Positions 1-9,717 of a DNA stretch of 64,000 nt are shown here, piece after piece (position 1 is the stretch's first letter; each line of letters begins with the position of its first letter). The position numbers and the translations under genes were made by a program. A model generated the notes under the pieces. The model saw only the letters and a program-made list of their open reading frames with translations. It did no database searches and had not been told where the DNA came from. The DNA is from Mauremys mutica. Taxonomy: Eukaryota; Chordata; Testudines; Geoemydidae. The DNA is taken from contig NC_059084.1 in assembly GCF_020497125.1 (NCBI RefSeq), forward strand, positions 32,952,203-33,016,202. Reading direction: 5' to 3'.

Positions 1-956
1 TCCGACCCCTATCCACCCATCCCCACCCCCTGACAGGCACTCATCGGCAGCGGTGGGAAGTGGAGCAGCCCGGCCCCAGTCCGCTCCACCCCGCCAGCTC
101 CCAGCCACGGCACTCCGCTTCCCGCCGTCGGTGAGTGCAGAGAGGTTGGGGAAAGAATGCCCCCCCGCACTCACCTGCAGCGGGAAGCAGAGTGACGCGG
201 CCCCAGTCTGCTCCGCTTTCCTTGCCCCAACCCCAGCCGTGTTGCAGGGGGGCAGCTGGGGAAAGGTCCTGCACTCACCTGCGGCGGGAAGTGGAGCGCC
301 ACAGCTGGGAGCTGGCGGAGTGGAGCTGGCTGGGGCTGGGCTGCTCCGTGAGTGCGGGGAGGTTGGGGAAAGGACGCCCTCTGCACTCACCGGCAGCAGA
401 AAGCGGAGCGACACAGACATGGCCCCAGCGCGCTCCACTCTGCCACCTCCCAGCCGCGGCACTCCGCTTCCCACTGCCGGTGAGTGCAGGGAGGTTGGGG
501 AAAGGATGCCCTCCGCACTCACCAGCGGCGGGAAGCGGAGTGCTGCATCTGGGAGCTGGCGGAGTGGAGCAGGCTGGGGCCGGGCTGCTCCACTTCTGCC
601 ACTGCTGGTGAGTGCGGGGGTGGATCCCTTCCCCCAAACCTCCTCCCCAGAGTGGAACAGCTGGGGCTGGGGCGAGGGAAGCAGAGTGGGCTGCTCCCAG
701 CCCCCCGCTAATCCCCCGGGCCATTCTGGGACTGCAGGGCCCCCAAAAGTACCCTCCCACAGCTCCTGCCCCCCAGACCCTGGGGGCGGGAGCCCCTGAC
801 TGCCCCCAAGACCCTCTGCTCCTTATCAAACCCCTCAGCCCCAGCCTGGCCCGACACCCTTAACACGCTGCTCAGAGCAGCATGTCAGAGCTTTACTGTT
901 GTAGGCGAACCCGCGTTCTAACGGGTCACGTTATATCGGGGTAGAGGTGTATATAT
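1..956. repeat. GC-rich interspersed repeat with internal ~130-bp reiterations, truncated by the window edge
   Basis: GTGAGTGCRGRGAGGTTGGGG recurs near 131, 349 and 481 (and partly at 609), with GCACTCACC and GCCGCGGCACTCCGCTTCCC blocks between, partly as inverted copies. The block ends with GCGTTCTAACGGGTCACGTT then ATATCGGGGTAGAGGTGTA near 947, a motif I take as a mobile element end. Long open frames here result from GC content and repetition; no gene is called. Confidence 0.5.
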
Positions 957-1582
957 ATTTCAACCTTTCCTGCTTATGAAGGTAATTTTTTAAATGGGAA
1001 CAAAATGTAACCAATGCACATGCAGCCAGCCTGAAACAATGTCTCTGAGAGATGTGAATTTCACCATCCACCTTAATCTCACTGGGGTGTCAACAGGAAA
1101 GACCGTATGTTAATGTCAACATTAACTATTTCATTGCTGATCGTTTTTAGCAGATACAATAATGGGGAGGGCGTAAGAGTGAAGTCCACAGGAGTAGAAC
1201 TGAAAGTTGCTGCAGGGAAGATGAGAGGAGACCCCTAGGAAGGGGGAAGAAAAACAGAAAAGGAAGATGAGGAAGGAAAATAAAGTGGAGTAACACTGTT
1301 GGTCCTAAAGGGGAACATATATTCCCAGAGTGATGCTGAATGCGACAATAAATCACTGAACAAACAATAAAGATAACTAAAAGTTCAGCCTGGGATGTTT
1401 AAAAGGGGCCTAAGGGAGTTAGGCACCAGTTCCACATACTTTCTATAGCAATTGGACACCTAATTCCCTTAGGGCCCTTGGAACATCCCAACCTTCCTTT
1501 GTAGACAAAGGCTAACTAAAATCAGAGTCAGCAAGACCCTGCCATGTGTGTTCTGTACTGGGCCTTTCAGCAATTGGTTAGC
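957..1582. other. ERGIC3: ERGIC3 intron beyond exon 6, no feature seen
   Basis: Moderately AT-rich. It contains a purine-rich patch (about 1190-1290) and a short imperfect inverted repeat around 1400-1490 (AAGGGGCCTAAGGGAGTTAGG / CCTAATTCCCTTAGGGCCCTT). No coding content recognised. Confidence 0.5.
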
Positions 1583-1590
1583 ATACAGAG

Positions 1591-2162
1591 CAGGGGTGGG
1601 CAAGCTTCTTGGCGCAAGGGCCACATCTGGGTATGGATATTGTATGGTGGGCCATTAATGCTCACGAAATTGGGGGTTGGGGTGCGGGAAGTTGGTCTGG
1701 GCTGGGATGGGTTCGGAGGGCAGGAAGGGGATCAGGGCTGGGGAATGGGGTTGGGGCACAGGAGGGGGTCAGGGGTGCAGGCTCTGGATGGAGCCTACCT
1801 CAAGCAGCTCCCAGAAGCAGCAGCATGTTCCCACTCCGGCTCCTACATGGAGGCATGGCCAGGTGACTGCACGCTGCCCTGTCCACAGGCACTGCCCCTG
1901 CAGCTCCCATTGGCCGCAGTTCCCAGCCAATGGGGGCTGCGGGGGCAGCGTGTGGACCCCCTGGCTGCCCCTATGTGTAGGAGCTAGACGGGGGAACATG
2001 CTGCTGCTTCTGGGAGCCGTGTGGAGCGGGGCAAGTCCCAAACCCCATTCCCTGATTGGAGCGCCAGAGCGGGGCAAGCCCCGGACCCTGCTCCCCAGAG
2101 GGAGTTTGAGGGCCGGATTAAAATGTCTGGAGGGCCCCTGGGCCATAGTTTGCCCACCCCTG
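1591..2162. mobile_element. Non-autonomous hAT element
   Basis: Terminal inverted repeats CAGGGGTGGGCAAG... and ...AGTTTGCCCACCCCTG, flanked by 8-bp duplications ATACAGAG (1583-1590) and ATATAGAG (2163-2170, one mismatch). The GC-rich interior has no transposase. Located in the intron after ERGIC3 exon 6. Confidence 0.87.
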
Positions 2163-2507
2163 ATATAGAGCTAGTGGCCATTGGTTAAAAATCCACCAGC
2201 CTCTCTATCCCCACATGTTCTGAAAGGTCTAGCCAACAAAACACACAAGGCCATTCCTTTGTATTGCTTCTCTTTCTCCAGTTTGCAAAACTAACTGCTG
2301 TTTTATTTAGGCTCTTCTGCTGCACTCAGCACTGAGCACCTAACAATGCCCAAAGGGCCTAAGTCCCAGCACCACAGAACTGTGGAGACATCGTGCAAAG
2401 TGGGGGAAGGAGGGGAATTCCCAACCTCTGCCCTTTCCTGGTCACTAACAATGGGGTGATTTCAGGTGCCTGGCACAGCTGAGCATTCAAGGGAAGCTCT
2501 CTCTCAC

Positions 2508-2673
2508 CTTATTGACCTCCAAGAATCCATACACTTGGCAGCCCTCATTCTTCTGCTCCTGCATTTTCTGGCTGAACCCTTCTCTCTTGCATTGTTCTAT
2601 AGTGTCAGGGTTCTTGAAGGCCCAGCCACGCCGCCTGTATGCTTCTCTCACATCATCACAGGAATTACAGCAC
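2508..2673 (-). CDS. ERGIC3: ERGIC3 coding exon 6 (lumenal domain), last exon in the window
   Basis: 166-nt exon after a TTTTGCAG acceptor. It reads CCNSCDDVREAYRRRGWAFK and continues through NPDTIEQC, GFSQKMQEQKNEGCQVYG and FLEVNK to a donor AAG|GTGAGAG. This is the most conserved part of ERGIC3, including the CC..C cluster. Exons 1-6 total 627 nt (209 codons, phase 0); human ERGIC3 is about 383 residues, so the rest of the lumenal domain, the second membrane span and the C-terminus lie left of the window. No further exon is visible in 1-2507. Intron 5 (2674-10223) is 7.5 kb and is mostly DIRS element A. Confidence 0.97.
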
Positions 2674-3732
2674 CTGCAAAAGTACAGGCACCATCTCACT
2701 CACCCTGAATGGAGGAGAAACAAAAATCAAGAGCAGAGACCACAAAATGTGGAACAATCTCTCTGCAGAGGACATAGAAGCGAATTCTCCTTCATACTGG
2801 GGCTACTAGTTTCTCTCAGCTGATGGTCTCTGGGTCAAGGGAAGACTAAATTCCCAGAACTGAAGGTGTCCATCCACCTAGCTGAGCAGCTTTGAGTCAC
2901 TACCTTCCTGAAGCTGACAGCCATCAGAGAACCTCTGCATTCACAACAGAGCTCTGAGGATCTTCCCAATGGACCAGACTCTCTTTAGAAAGTGATATCA
3001 CTTTTTAACCAGCCAGAGAAGTCCCATAAACAGGTCTGTTAATGCACCTCATCTTACTGGCTTGGAGTCTCCCCCCATGAATAAACAATTCACTCCTGCA
3101 GTGCACCCCCACTAGTTTACAGGTCTCAGGCCAAGAGAAACCCCCTTCACTCCCCTGCATCAAGGGGGAGACCAGGGTGGACTCTGGACACAGGACTGTG
3201 GTTTCTTTATTCTTTTGACATTTTTGTTACCTGAGAAGAGGAGGCTGGAGGGCTGAATCCCCCATGCCCCAGGAGAGAGCATCTCCAGGCAGGCGCTGCA
3301 ACCCGATGGATTATTCTAAGCCCAGAAAATTAAAAACAGGGGAGGAGAAAGAATCCAAGACCCTGTGGGCCAGATTCTGATCTGTTGTTGCAGGAGCATG
3401 CAAGGAGATGGGGAGAGCAATGTATCACCAGTTTGCCCCACACACAGAGCGCAGGTAAACATGATGAACTAGCCCTGAGTGTGCTCACAGCTAATGGGGG
3501 ACACTTTTCCTTTTATACCCTGAGAGCCCCACCTAAGGGGAGAGACCCCAAGGGACATTTCTTTCCAGTCTGATCCAAGCTCACATGCTTAGCCCAAAAC
3601 TGTAGATCCATATGGGAATTCTTGAAGGAGAACTCCCACACAGTATGGATTCATTCAACATCTGGGGCAAATGCTGCTGAGAAGATATGGAACAGGTCCC
3701 CCACTTCACTCTCTGAGATCAGGAGACCAGAA
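2674..3732. other. ERGIC3: ERGIC3 intron 5, unique part
   Basis: About 1 kb between exon 6 and DIRS copy A. No exon, RNA gene or recognisable repeat seen. Confidence 0.6.
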
Positions 3733-3944
3733 AAAAGACGGTTACTCACCTGTAGTAACTGGTGTTCTTCGAGATGTGTTGCTCCTATCCATTCCATTGT
3801 AGGTGTGCGCGCCGCGCGTGCACGGTTCTTCGGAACATTTTTACCCTAGCAACTCCGGCGGGCCGGCTGGCGCCCCCTGGAGTGGCGCCGCCATGGCGGC
3901 TGATATATACCCCAGCCGGCCCGTCCGCTCCTCAGTTCCTTCTT
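3733..3944. repeat. Copy A left inverted terminal repeat
   Basis: Matches the reverse complement of 9718-9898 over a core of about 150 bp (from ATTCCATTGTAGG to CTCAGTTCCTTCTT). The outermost 64 bases (3733-3796) are not in the right repeat but are exactly complementary to 3981-4044. The core contains GATATATACC followed about 27 nt later by CTCAGTTCC, a TATA/initiator-like pair facing into the element. Confidence 0.92.
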
Positions 3945-3980
3945 GCCGGCTATTCCGACAGTGGGGAAGGAGGGCGGGTC

Positions 3981-4082
3981 TGGAATGGATAGGAGCAACA
4001 CATCTCGAAGAACACCAGTTACTACAGGTGAGTAACCGTCTTTTCTTCTTCGAGTGATTGCTCCTATGCATTCCATTGTAGG
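3981..4082. repeat. Copy A internal complementary region (ICR)
   Basis: 102-nt block. Bases 3981-4044 are the reverse complement of the left terminus (3733-3796), and bases 4045-4082 the reverse complement of the right terminus (9859-9896). Its reverse complement is therefore the right end joined head-to-tail to the left end, the junction template that DIRS replication models require for circle formation. It lies 18 bp before the recombinase stop codon. Confidence 0.93.
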
Positions 4083-4099
4083 TGATTCCCAAGCCTTAC

Positions 4100-5998
4100 C
4101 TAGGCGGTGGGGTCGGAATGAGACGTGGCGGATTGTAATACCGCAGAGCCGAAGGCTGCGTCGTCTCGAGACTGCTGCACCAACGCGTAGTGGGAGGCGA
4201 AGGTGTGGACAGAAGACCAGGTGGCCGCTCGACAGATGTCCTGGATGGGAACATGGGCCAGGAAGGCGGCCGACGAGGCGTGCGCCCTGGTCAAGTGCGC
4301 AGTGAGTCGGCACGGGGGGACGCGAGCAAGCTCGTAGCATGTTCGTATGCAGGCCGTCACCCAGGAGGAAATCCACTGGGAAGATACAGGCTCGCCTTTC
4401 ATGCGGTCTGCGATCGCTACAAACAGCTGGGTCGAACGCCGGAAGGGCTTCGTCTGGTCAATGTAGAAAGCGAGGGCCCTGCGGACGTCCAGGGTGTGGA
4501 GCTGCTGCTCACGAGGTGAGGCGTGCGGCTTCGGAAAAAAGACCGGGAAGAAGATCTCCTGGTTGAGGTGAAAGGCCGAGACCACCTTGGGGAGGAAGGC
4601 CGGGTGCGGTCGAAGCTGCACTTTGTCCCCGTGGAAGACGGTATACGGGGGACCCGCCGTCAGGGCGCGGAGTTCCGAGACTCGCCTGGCGGATGTGATT
4701 GCCATGAGAAAGGCTGTCTTGCAGGTGAGATGGAGCAGAGAGCACGTGGCTAAGGGCTCGAAGGGCGGGCCCATCATCTGGGCGAGAACCAGGTTCAGAT
4801 CCCAAGTCGGAGCAGGAGGACGCACCTGAGGGTAGAGCCAGTCTAACCCTTTAAGGAAGCGGGCAACCATTGGGTTGGAGAAGACGGAGCGACCTCCTAT
4901 AGCGGGTCGAAAGGCTGACAGCGCTGCCAGGTGTACCCTGAGGGACGAGATCGCGAGACCCTGACCTTTCAGGTACCAGAGGTAATCGAGGACGGTCTGG
5001 ATGGGGGCCGAGAAGGGGTTAAGACTTTGCTGGTCACACCATAGCGCAAAGCGTTTCCACTTCGCGAGGTAAGTATAGCGCGTGGAAGGCTTTCTGCTTT
5101 CCAGCAGAACTTGCTGCACCGCCGCCGAACATCCTCTCTCTGTGTCGGTCAACCACTCAGGAACCAAGCTGTAAGATGCAGCGACTGCAGGTTCGGGTGA
5201 CAAAGCCTGCCGAGGTCCTGAGTGATGAGGTCCGGCCATAGCGGGAGGGGAATGGGATCCCGAACCGACAGCTCGAGCAGCATGGTGTACCAATGTTGTC
5301 TCGGCCAGGCCGGAGCGACGAGTATTACGCGAGCCCTGTCCCTCCGAAGCTTGAGCAGCACTCGGTGGACGAGCGGGAACGGAGGGAACGCGTAAAGGAG
5401 GGACTCTGTCCACGGCAGGAGAAACGCATCCGAGAGGGAGCCTGGAGCTTGACCTTGGAAGGAGTAGAACCTGTGGCACTTCCTGTTGGCCCGGGAGGCG
5501 AAGAGGTCTACCTGGGGAAACCCCCACCTCTGGAAGATTGTGTAAGCCACATCTGGGCGAAGGGACCACTCGTGGGAGGCGAAGGACCTGCTCAGATGGT
5601 CGGCCAACGTGTTCTGCACCCCCGGCAGAAAAAACGCTTCGAGGCGAATCGAGTGGGTCACACAAAGGTCCCAGAGGAGCATCGCCTCCTTGCAAAGCGG
5701 GGAGGATCGAGCTCCGCCCTGCTTGTTGACATAGAACATGGCTGTGGTGTTGTCCGTGTACACCGCTACACAGCGGTCCTGAAGGTGAGACAGAAAGGCA
5801 AGACACGCCAGACGGATCGCTCTCAACTCCCGGACGTTGATATGGAGGGAGAGCTCCTGGGCTGACCAGAGGCCCTGGGTGTGCAGGTCTCCCATGTGAG
5901 CCCCCCATCCAAGCGCCGACGCGTCCGTGGTCAGGGTGATCGACGGCCGAGGAGGGCGGAACGGAACCCCTGCGCAGACTGTCTCCGGATCCAGCCAC
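4100..5998 (-). CDS. DIRS tyrosine recombinase (copy A), frame overlapping RNase H
   Basis: 632-codon open frame. The first 270 or so codons lie in the RT/RNase H gene but in another frame (proline/glycine-rich, no known fold). The recombinase proper begins around 5190 (VPEWLTDTERG) and covers the last 360 residues. It has SRKPSTRYTYLAKWKRF (core-binding domain), ARRVSELRAL (first catalytic Arg near 438-439), AHLTRAH (HxxR, His568 and Arg571), TW (Trp594) and HYAL (nucleophile Tyr604). All catalytic positions are present; other copies have HSTR rather than HLTR. It would catalyse circle integration without a protein-primed or DDE step. How it is translated (internal start, frameshift or spliced RNA) cannot be seen. 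Confidence 0.88.
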   Translation of the reverse strand: MAGSGDSLRRGSVPPSSAVDHPDHGRVGAWMGGSHGRPAHPGPLVSPGALPPYQRPGVESDPSGVSCLSVSPSGPLCSGVHGQHHSHVLCQQAGRSSILPALQGGDAPLGPLCDPLDSPRSVFSAGGAEHVGRPSEQVLRLPRVVPSPRCGLHNLPEVGVSPGRPLRLPGQQEVPQVLLLPRSSSRLPLGCVSPAVDRVPPLRVPSVPARPPSAAQASEGQGSRNTRRSGLAETTLVHHAARAVGSGSHSPPAMAGPHHSGPRQALSPEPAVAASYSLVPEWLTDTERGCSAAVQQVLLESRKPSTRYTYLAKWKRFALWCDQQSLNPFSAPIQTVLDYLWYLKGQGLAISSLRVHLAALSAFRPAIGGRSVFSNPMVARFLKGLDWLYPQVRPPAPTWDLNLVLAQMMGPPFEPLATCSLLHLTCKTAFLMAITSARRVSELRALTAGPPYTVFHGDKVQLRPHPAFLPKVVSAFHLNQEIFFPVFFPKPHASPREQQLHTLDVRRALAFYIDQTKPFRRSTQLFVAIADRMKGEPVSSQWISSWVTACIRTCYELARVPPCRLTAHLTRAHASSAAFLAHVPIQDICRAATWSSVHTFASHYALVQQSRDDAAFGSAVLQSATSHSDPTA

Positions 5999-7023
5999 CA
6001 GGTGAGCGACTGGAGAGCGGGACTCGGCACCACCACCACCATATCCAGTGGGTCACGCTGAGGGCGGTACACCGATGCCAGCCACATTTGGAACTGGCGA
6101 AGTCGCAGCCTTGCGTGTGCGGTCACAAACGTACACGCTGCCATGTGACCTAGGAGACGTAGGCAGCACCGCACTGTTGTCGTTGGAAAGGCCTGCAGTG
6201 ACCGTATCAGGGAGGCCAACGTCTCGTGTCGAGCCCGAGGGAGGCAGGCTCTGGCCAGAGTGGAGTCGAGGACGGCTCCTATGAATTCCACTCTTTGAGT
6301 CGGAACTAAGTGGGACTTGTCGGCGTTGACAAGCAGGCCAAGGGACCGAAACAGATGCAGTATCTCGGACACCTGAGCTGCTACCAGGTCTTGGGTACGA
6401 CCACGAATCAGCCAGTCGTCGAGATATGGGTACACATGAATTCGACGACGACGGAGGGCTGCGGCCACGACCGCCATGCATTTGGTGAATACCCTCGGTG
6501 CGGTGGAGAGGCCGAAGGGTAACACCGCAAACTGGTAGTGGGTCTCGTTGACCATAAAGCGCAGGTAGCGTCTGTGAGGGGGGTAAATTGCCACATGAAA
6601 GTAAGCATCCTTCATGTCGAGGGCGGCAAACCAGTCTCCCGGATCCAAGGAAGGGATAATGGTCCCCAAGGTTACCATCCGAAACTTGAGTTTGCAGAGT
6701 TACTTGTTCAGCTTCCTGAGGTCTAAGATGGGACGAAGACCTCCTTTCGCCTTGGGGATGAGAAAATACCTGGAGTAGAATCCCCTGCCCCGCCTGCAGG
6801 GGGGCACCTCCTCGATGGCACCCACGCTCAACAGAGACTGGACCTCCTGTAAGAGGACTTGCTCGTGAGAGGGGTCCCTGAAGAGGGACGGGGAAGGTGG
6901 GTGGGAGGGAGGGGGCGAAATAAACTGTAGGCGGTAGCCGTGCTGAATGGTGTTGAGCACCCAGCTGTCTGATGTTACAGAACACCACGCCTGAAGGAAG
7001 CGGGAAAGATGACTTGAAAACAA
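5149..7023 (-). pseudogene. DIRS reverse transcriptase / RNase H (copy A), one in-frame stop
   Basis: One frame from 7023 to 5149, interrupted only by a TAA at 6702-6700, just after LDLRKLNK, where the other copies read a sense codon. The RT part has GRGFYSRYFLIPKAKGGLRP, then DMKDAYFH, LPFGLSTAPRVFTK and the catalytic YLDD (residues 85-88 counting from the Met at 6678). RNase H follows with TDAS (D252), NVRE (E284), YTDN (D309) and TLAD (D360), a complete DEDD set. The frame ends at a normal stop shared with copy D. A downstream ATG at 6678 lacks the RT fingers, so the copy is probably inactive without readthrough. Confidence 0.9.
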
Positions 7024-7072
7024 AGGGGATGGATCCTGGGGTGAGAGTGGTGCGCCGTCCTCGGGCGTCCCA

Positions 7073-9523
7073 TCAAAAGGCCGGATTGGGGCCTTGAGGG
7101 GCCTTGGACGAGCCTTGGGACTGGTTACGCCGCCCGCCCGATGGTCTGCGGCGGAATGGGGCCCTGCGGTTATTAAATGGCCGAGATCTGGCTTGCGGCC
7201 CGGGCCGATAGGGTTGTTGCCGGAAGGGACGCCTCTGAGTGGCCGGTGTATGCATCCCCAAAGTGCGGATTGCCACTCGTCCGTCCTTCAGGGTCTGAAT
7301 TCTGGTGTCAGTTTTCTCAGAAAACAGGCCCTGCATTTCAAAGGGGAGGTCCTGGAGGGTATATTGCACCTCCGGCGGCAAAGTGGACGACTGCAGCCAC
7401 GCAATGCGTCGCATGGTTACCCCGGACGCCACCGTCCTGGCCCCCGAGTCCGCTGAGTCGACCGCTGCTTTAATCAAGGTCCTGGAGGCCAGCTTGCCCT
7501 CTTCTAGGAGGGCCGAGAATTCTCGGCGGAAGTCTTGTGGGGTCAGCTCCGCGAATTTCCCCAGGCATCCCAGGATGTTAAACGTATACCGGGATAGCAA
7601 GGCCATTTGATTCGCGATGCGGAGTTGGAGGCCGCCCGCCGAGTAAATCTTGCGTCCGAGCAAGTCCATGCGTTTGGACTCCTTAGACTTGGGCGCAGCT
7701 GCCGGCTGTCCATTACGCTCCCGGTCGTTCACGGACTGTACTACTAAGGAGTCCGGTGTGGGGTGCACATAAAGGTATTCGTACCCTTTAGGTGGTACGG
7801 AATATTTCCTCTCCACGCCGCGTGCCGTGGGAGGGACGGAGGATGGCGACTGCCAAATGGCGGCATTGTTCCGCTGGATTGTGCGGATGAATGGTAACGC
7901 CACTCTCACGGGGGCGTCTGCTCCCACGACATCCATGATGGGGTCATCCACCTCCTGGACCTCTTCGACGGGTAGGTTGATGGCTTTCGCTACCCTCCGC
8001 AGAAGGTCCTGGTGCGCCTTCAGGTCAATAGGCGGGGGTTCCAATGGTGACGCCCCTGCCACAGCCTCGTCGGGAGAGGAGGACGAGGATTGACCTGGAA
8101 GCACCTCTTCAGGTGCCTGCTCTGCCTCTGGGCGATCAGGTGCCAGTGTCTCCTGCCCCAACGGCGTGCCGTGAGTGGCGGTCTGTGGTGTTGGAGATGG
8201 GGGTGGCCTGCTGACAGTGGTCACCGGCACCGAGCGCGCCGAGCCAGGCTGTCTCGGAGGGAGGGGAGGTCCCTGCTCATGTTGGGCCCAGGGCACCCAA
8301 AATCCCCACTGCTGGGGTCCATGGTCCTGCGGCAGAGACCCCGCTCTGAAGTCTACCGCGCTGCCCTCAGGAGAAGCAACTGAGGGCTCCCTCGAAGGCC
8401 AGGGAGGAGCCGTTGCGGTTCCCGGGCGGACGTCCGGTGCCGGAGTAAACTGTCGCTCCGGTGCCGACGGACGGTGCCGGTCGTCATGCGGTCTGATGGG
8501 CGAACGGGATCTGCGCGAAGCGTGGTGCCGGGAGCTCGACCGGCGGCGCCGGGAGTCAGACCTGGATCGGGAGCGACGTCGCCGTGAGCGGCTGCGAGAG
8601 TCTCGATATCGCCCGCGATGCCTGGAGCCGGACCTGGTGCGGTGCCGGCGACTTGGTGACCGGGACCTAGAGCGCCGCCGGGAGTGCGACCGGTACCGCG
8701 ATTGCGAGCGGTACCGGGACTGCGACCGGTGACGAGATGGGGAGCGGCGTCTCGACGTTGACCGTCGTGCGGCTCGGCCCCGGTGCGTTGGCGACCGCCG
8801 TCTAGAGGGAGAACGGGAGCGAGAGCGGATCATGGTGCTCCGATCACCTCGGCCGCCAGGAGACGGAGGGCGCATCATCAGTGGCTTTCCGATGGACTTC
8901 ACTGTCCGCACCGGCGGTGCTGGAAGCTGATGGCCCGTATCGGCCGTGAGGTCGATCAGCTCCCTCGCCGTCGCGAACGCCTCCGGCGTGGACGGGAGCC
9001 TCAGCTCCTCCTCGGTCGGCACCGGGGAGCTGGGCGGTGCCGGACTCGACGGCCCTTGCGGCGCCGGAGTCGACGGCCCGGTGCACTTCTTGTGCACTGT
9101 CTCAGCCTGTACCGTTTTGGTCGGTGGCGGCTGGACTAACGGCTTCTGCTGCTGTTTTGCAGTGGCCGTCTTCGGCACCTTTTGCTTCTTCCTCGGGGAG
9201 AGCGAGCGGTGCCGGGTCTTCGGAGCAGGGTGCCGAGACGTGTCGGTACCGGAGCGGCTCGGTGCTGCCGGTGCGCTGCTCACGGAGGCCGGTTTCGGTG
9301 CCGAAGGAGCTGGTGCCGGAGGTTGGAGAGCCGACTCCATAAGGAGCTGTTTTAAACGAGAGTCCCGCTCCTTCCTCGTCCGAGGCTTAAAAGCCACACA
9401 AATCGGGCACTTATCTGTCCTGTGCGACTCTCCGAGGCAGCGGAGGCAGGAGTCGTGCGGGTCACTCACTGGCATCAGCCGCTGGCAAGCCACGCAGGGC
9501 TTGAATCCCAGTGCTCCGGGCAT
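7073..9523 (-). CDS. DIRS Gag-like protein with zinc-binding and SR-rich domains (copy A)
   Basis: 816-codon open frame, the first gene of element A. Residues about 9-45 hold a cysteine/histidine cluster (CVAC, then CLRC, then H....CPIC) followed by FKPRTRKERD. Residues about 60-190 are rich in proline and alanine. Residues about 225-350 form an RS/SR-dipeptide domain (RSRSPSRRRS, RSQSRYRSQS) like those of SR splicing factors. The C-terminal 300 residues contain the family-conserved blocks LLGRKIYSAGGLQLRIANQ and SGARTVASGVTMRRIAWLQ. The start ATG is shared with copies C and D. Family knowledge: DIRS ORF1 is treated as Gag; the RS domain's role is unknown. No stop or shift is seen. Confidence 0.85.
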   Translation of the reverse strand: MPGALGFKPCVACQRLMPVSDPHDSCLRCLGESHRTDKCPICVAFKPRTRKERDSRLKQLLMESALQPPAPAPSAPKPASVSSAPAAPSRSGTDTSRHPAPKTRHRSLSPRKKQKVPKTATAKQQQKPLVQPPPTKTVQAETVHKKCTGPSTPAPQGPSSPAPPSSPVPTEEELRLPSTPEAFATARELIDLTADTGHQLPAPPVRTVKSIGKPLMMRPPSPGGRGDRSTMIRSRSRSPSRRRSPTHRGRAARRSTSRRRSPSRHRSQSRYRSQSRYRSHSRRRSRSRSPSRRHRTRSGSRHRGRYRDSRSRSRRRRSRSRSDSRRRRSSSRHHASRRSRSPIRPHDDRHRPSAPERQFTPAPDVRPGTATAPPWPSREPSVASPEGSAVDFRAGSLPQDHGPQQWGFWVPWAQHEQGPPLPPRQPGSARSVPVTTVSRPPPSPTPQTATHGTPLGQETLAPDRPEAEQAPEEVLPGQSSSSSPDEAVAGASPLEPPPIDLKAHQDLLRRVAKAINLPVEEVQEVDDPIMDVVGADAPVRVALPFIRTIQRNNAAIWQSPSSVPPTARGVERKYSVPPKGYEYLYVHPTPDSLVVQSVNDRERNGQPAAAPKSKESKRMDLLGRKIYSAGGLQLRIANQMALLSRYTFNILGCLGKFAELTPQDFRREFSALLEEGKLASRTLIKAAVDSADSGARTVASGVTMRRIAWLQSSTLPPEVQYTLQDLPFEMQGLFSEKTDTRIQTLKDGRVAIRTLGMHTPATQRRPFRQQPYRPGPQARSRPFNNRRAPFRRRPSGGRRNQSQGSSKAPQGPNPAF

Positions 9524-9717
9524 AAGCCCGCACCGGGGCGGAAGAAGAGGGCTAACCCCTCTAATTCCCTAACTATTACACTATACAACTAACTAAACAA
9601 CTATAACAAGAAACTTTAACAAAATACTAACAACTATATACACTAAACTACGGAGAAACGCTAGGGCTGTGGAGGTAAGGGAGCACTCCACTGTTCCTAC
9701 TAGCCGTCACGGGCGGA

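Noticed and set aside
53..863. Long Ala/Gly/Pro-rich open frames on both strands at the left edge
   Set aside because: GC-rich repeated DNA with few stops by composition; no domain, no splice structure.
3733..4082. Large hairpin considered as a CRISPR-like or RNA-gene structure
   Set aside because: The complementarity is fully explained by the DIRS terminus and its internal complementary region; no spacer-repeat periodicity exists anywhere in the window.
5293..5865. 190-codon plus-strand open frame inside DIRS copy A, and similar ones in B, C and D
   Set aside because: Antisense of the RT/RNase H gene; explained by codon composition of the real gene.
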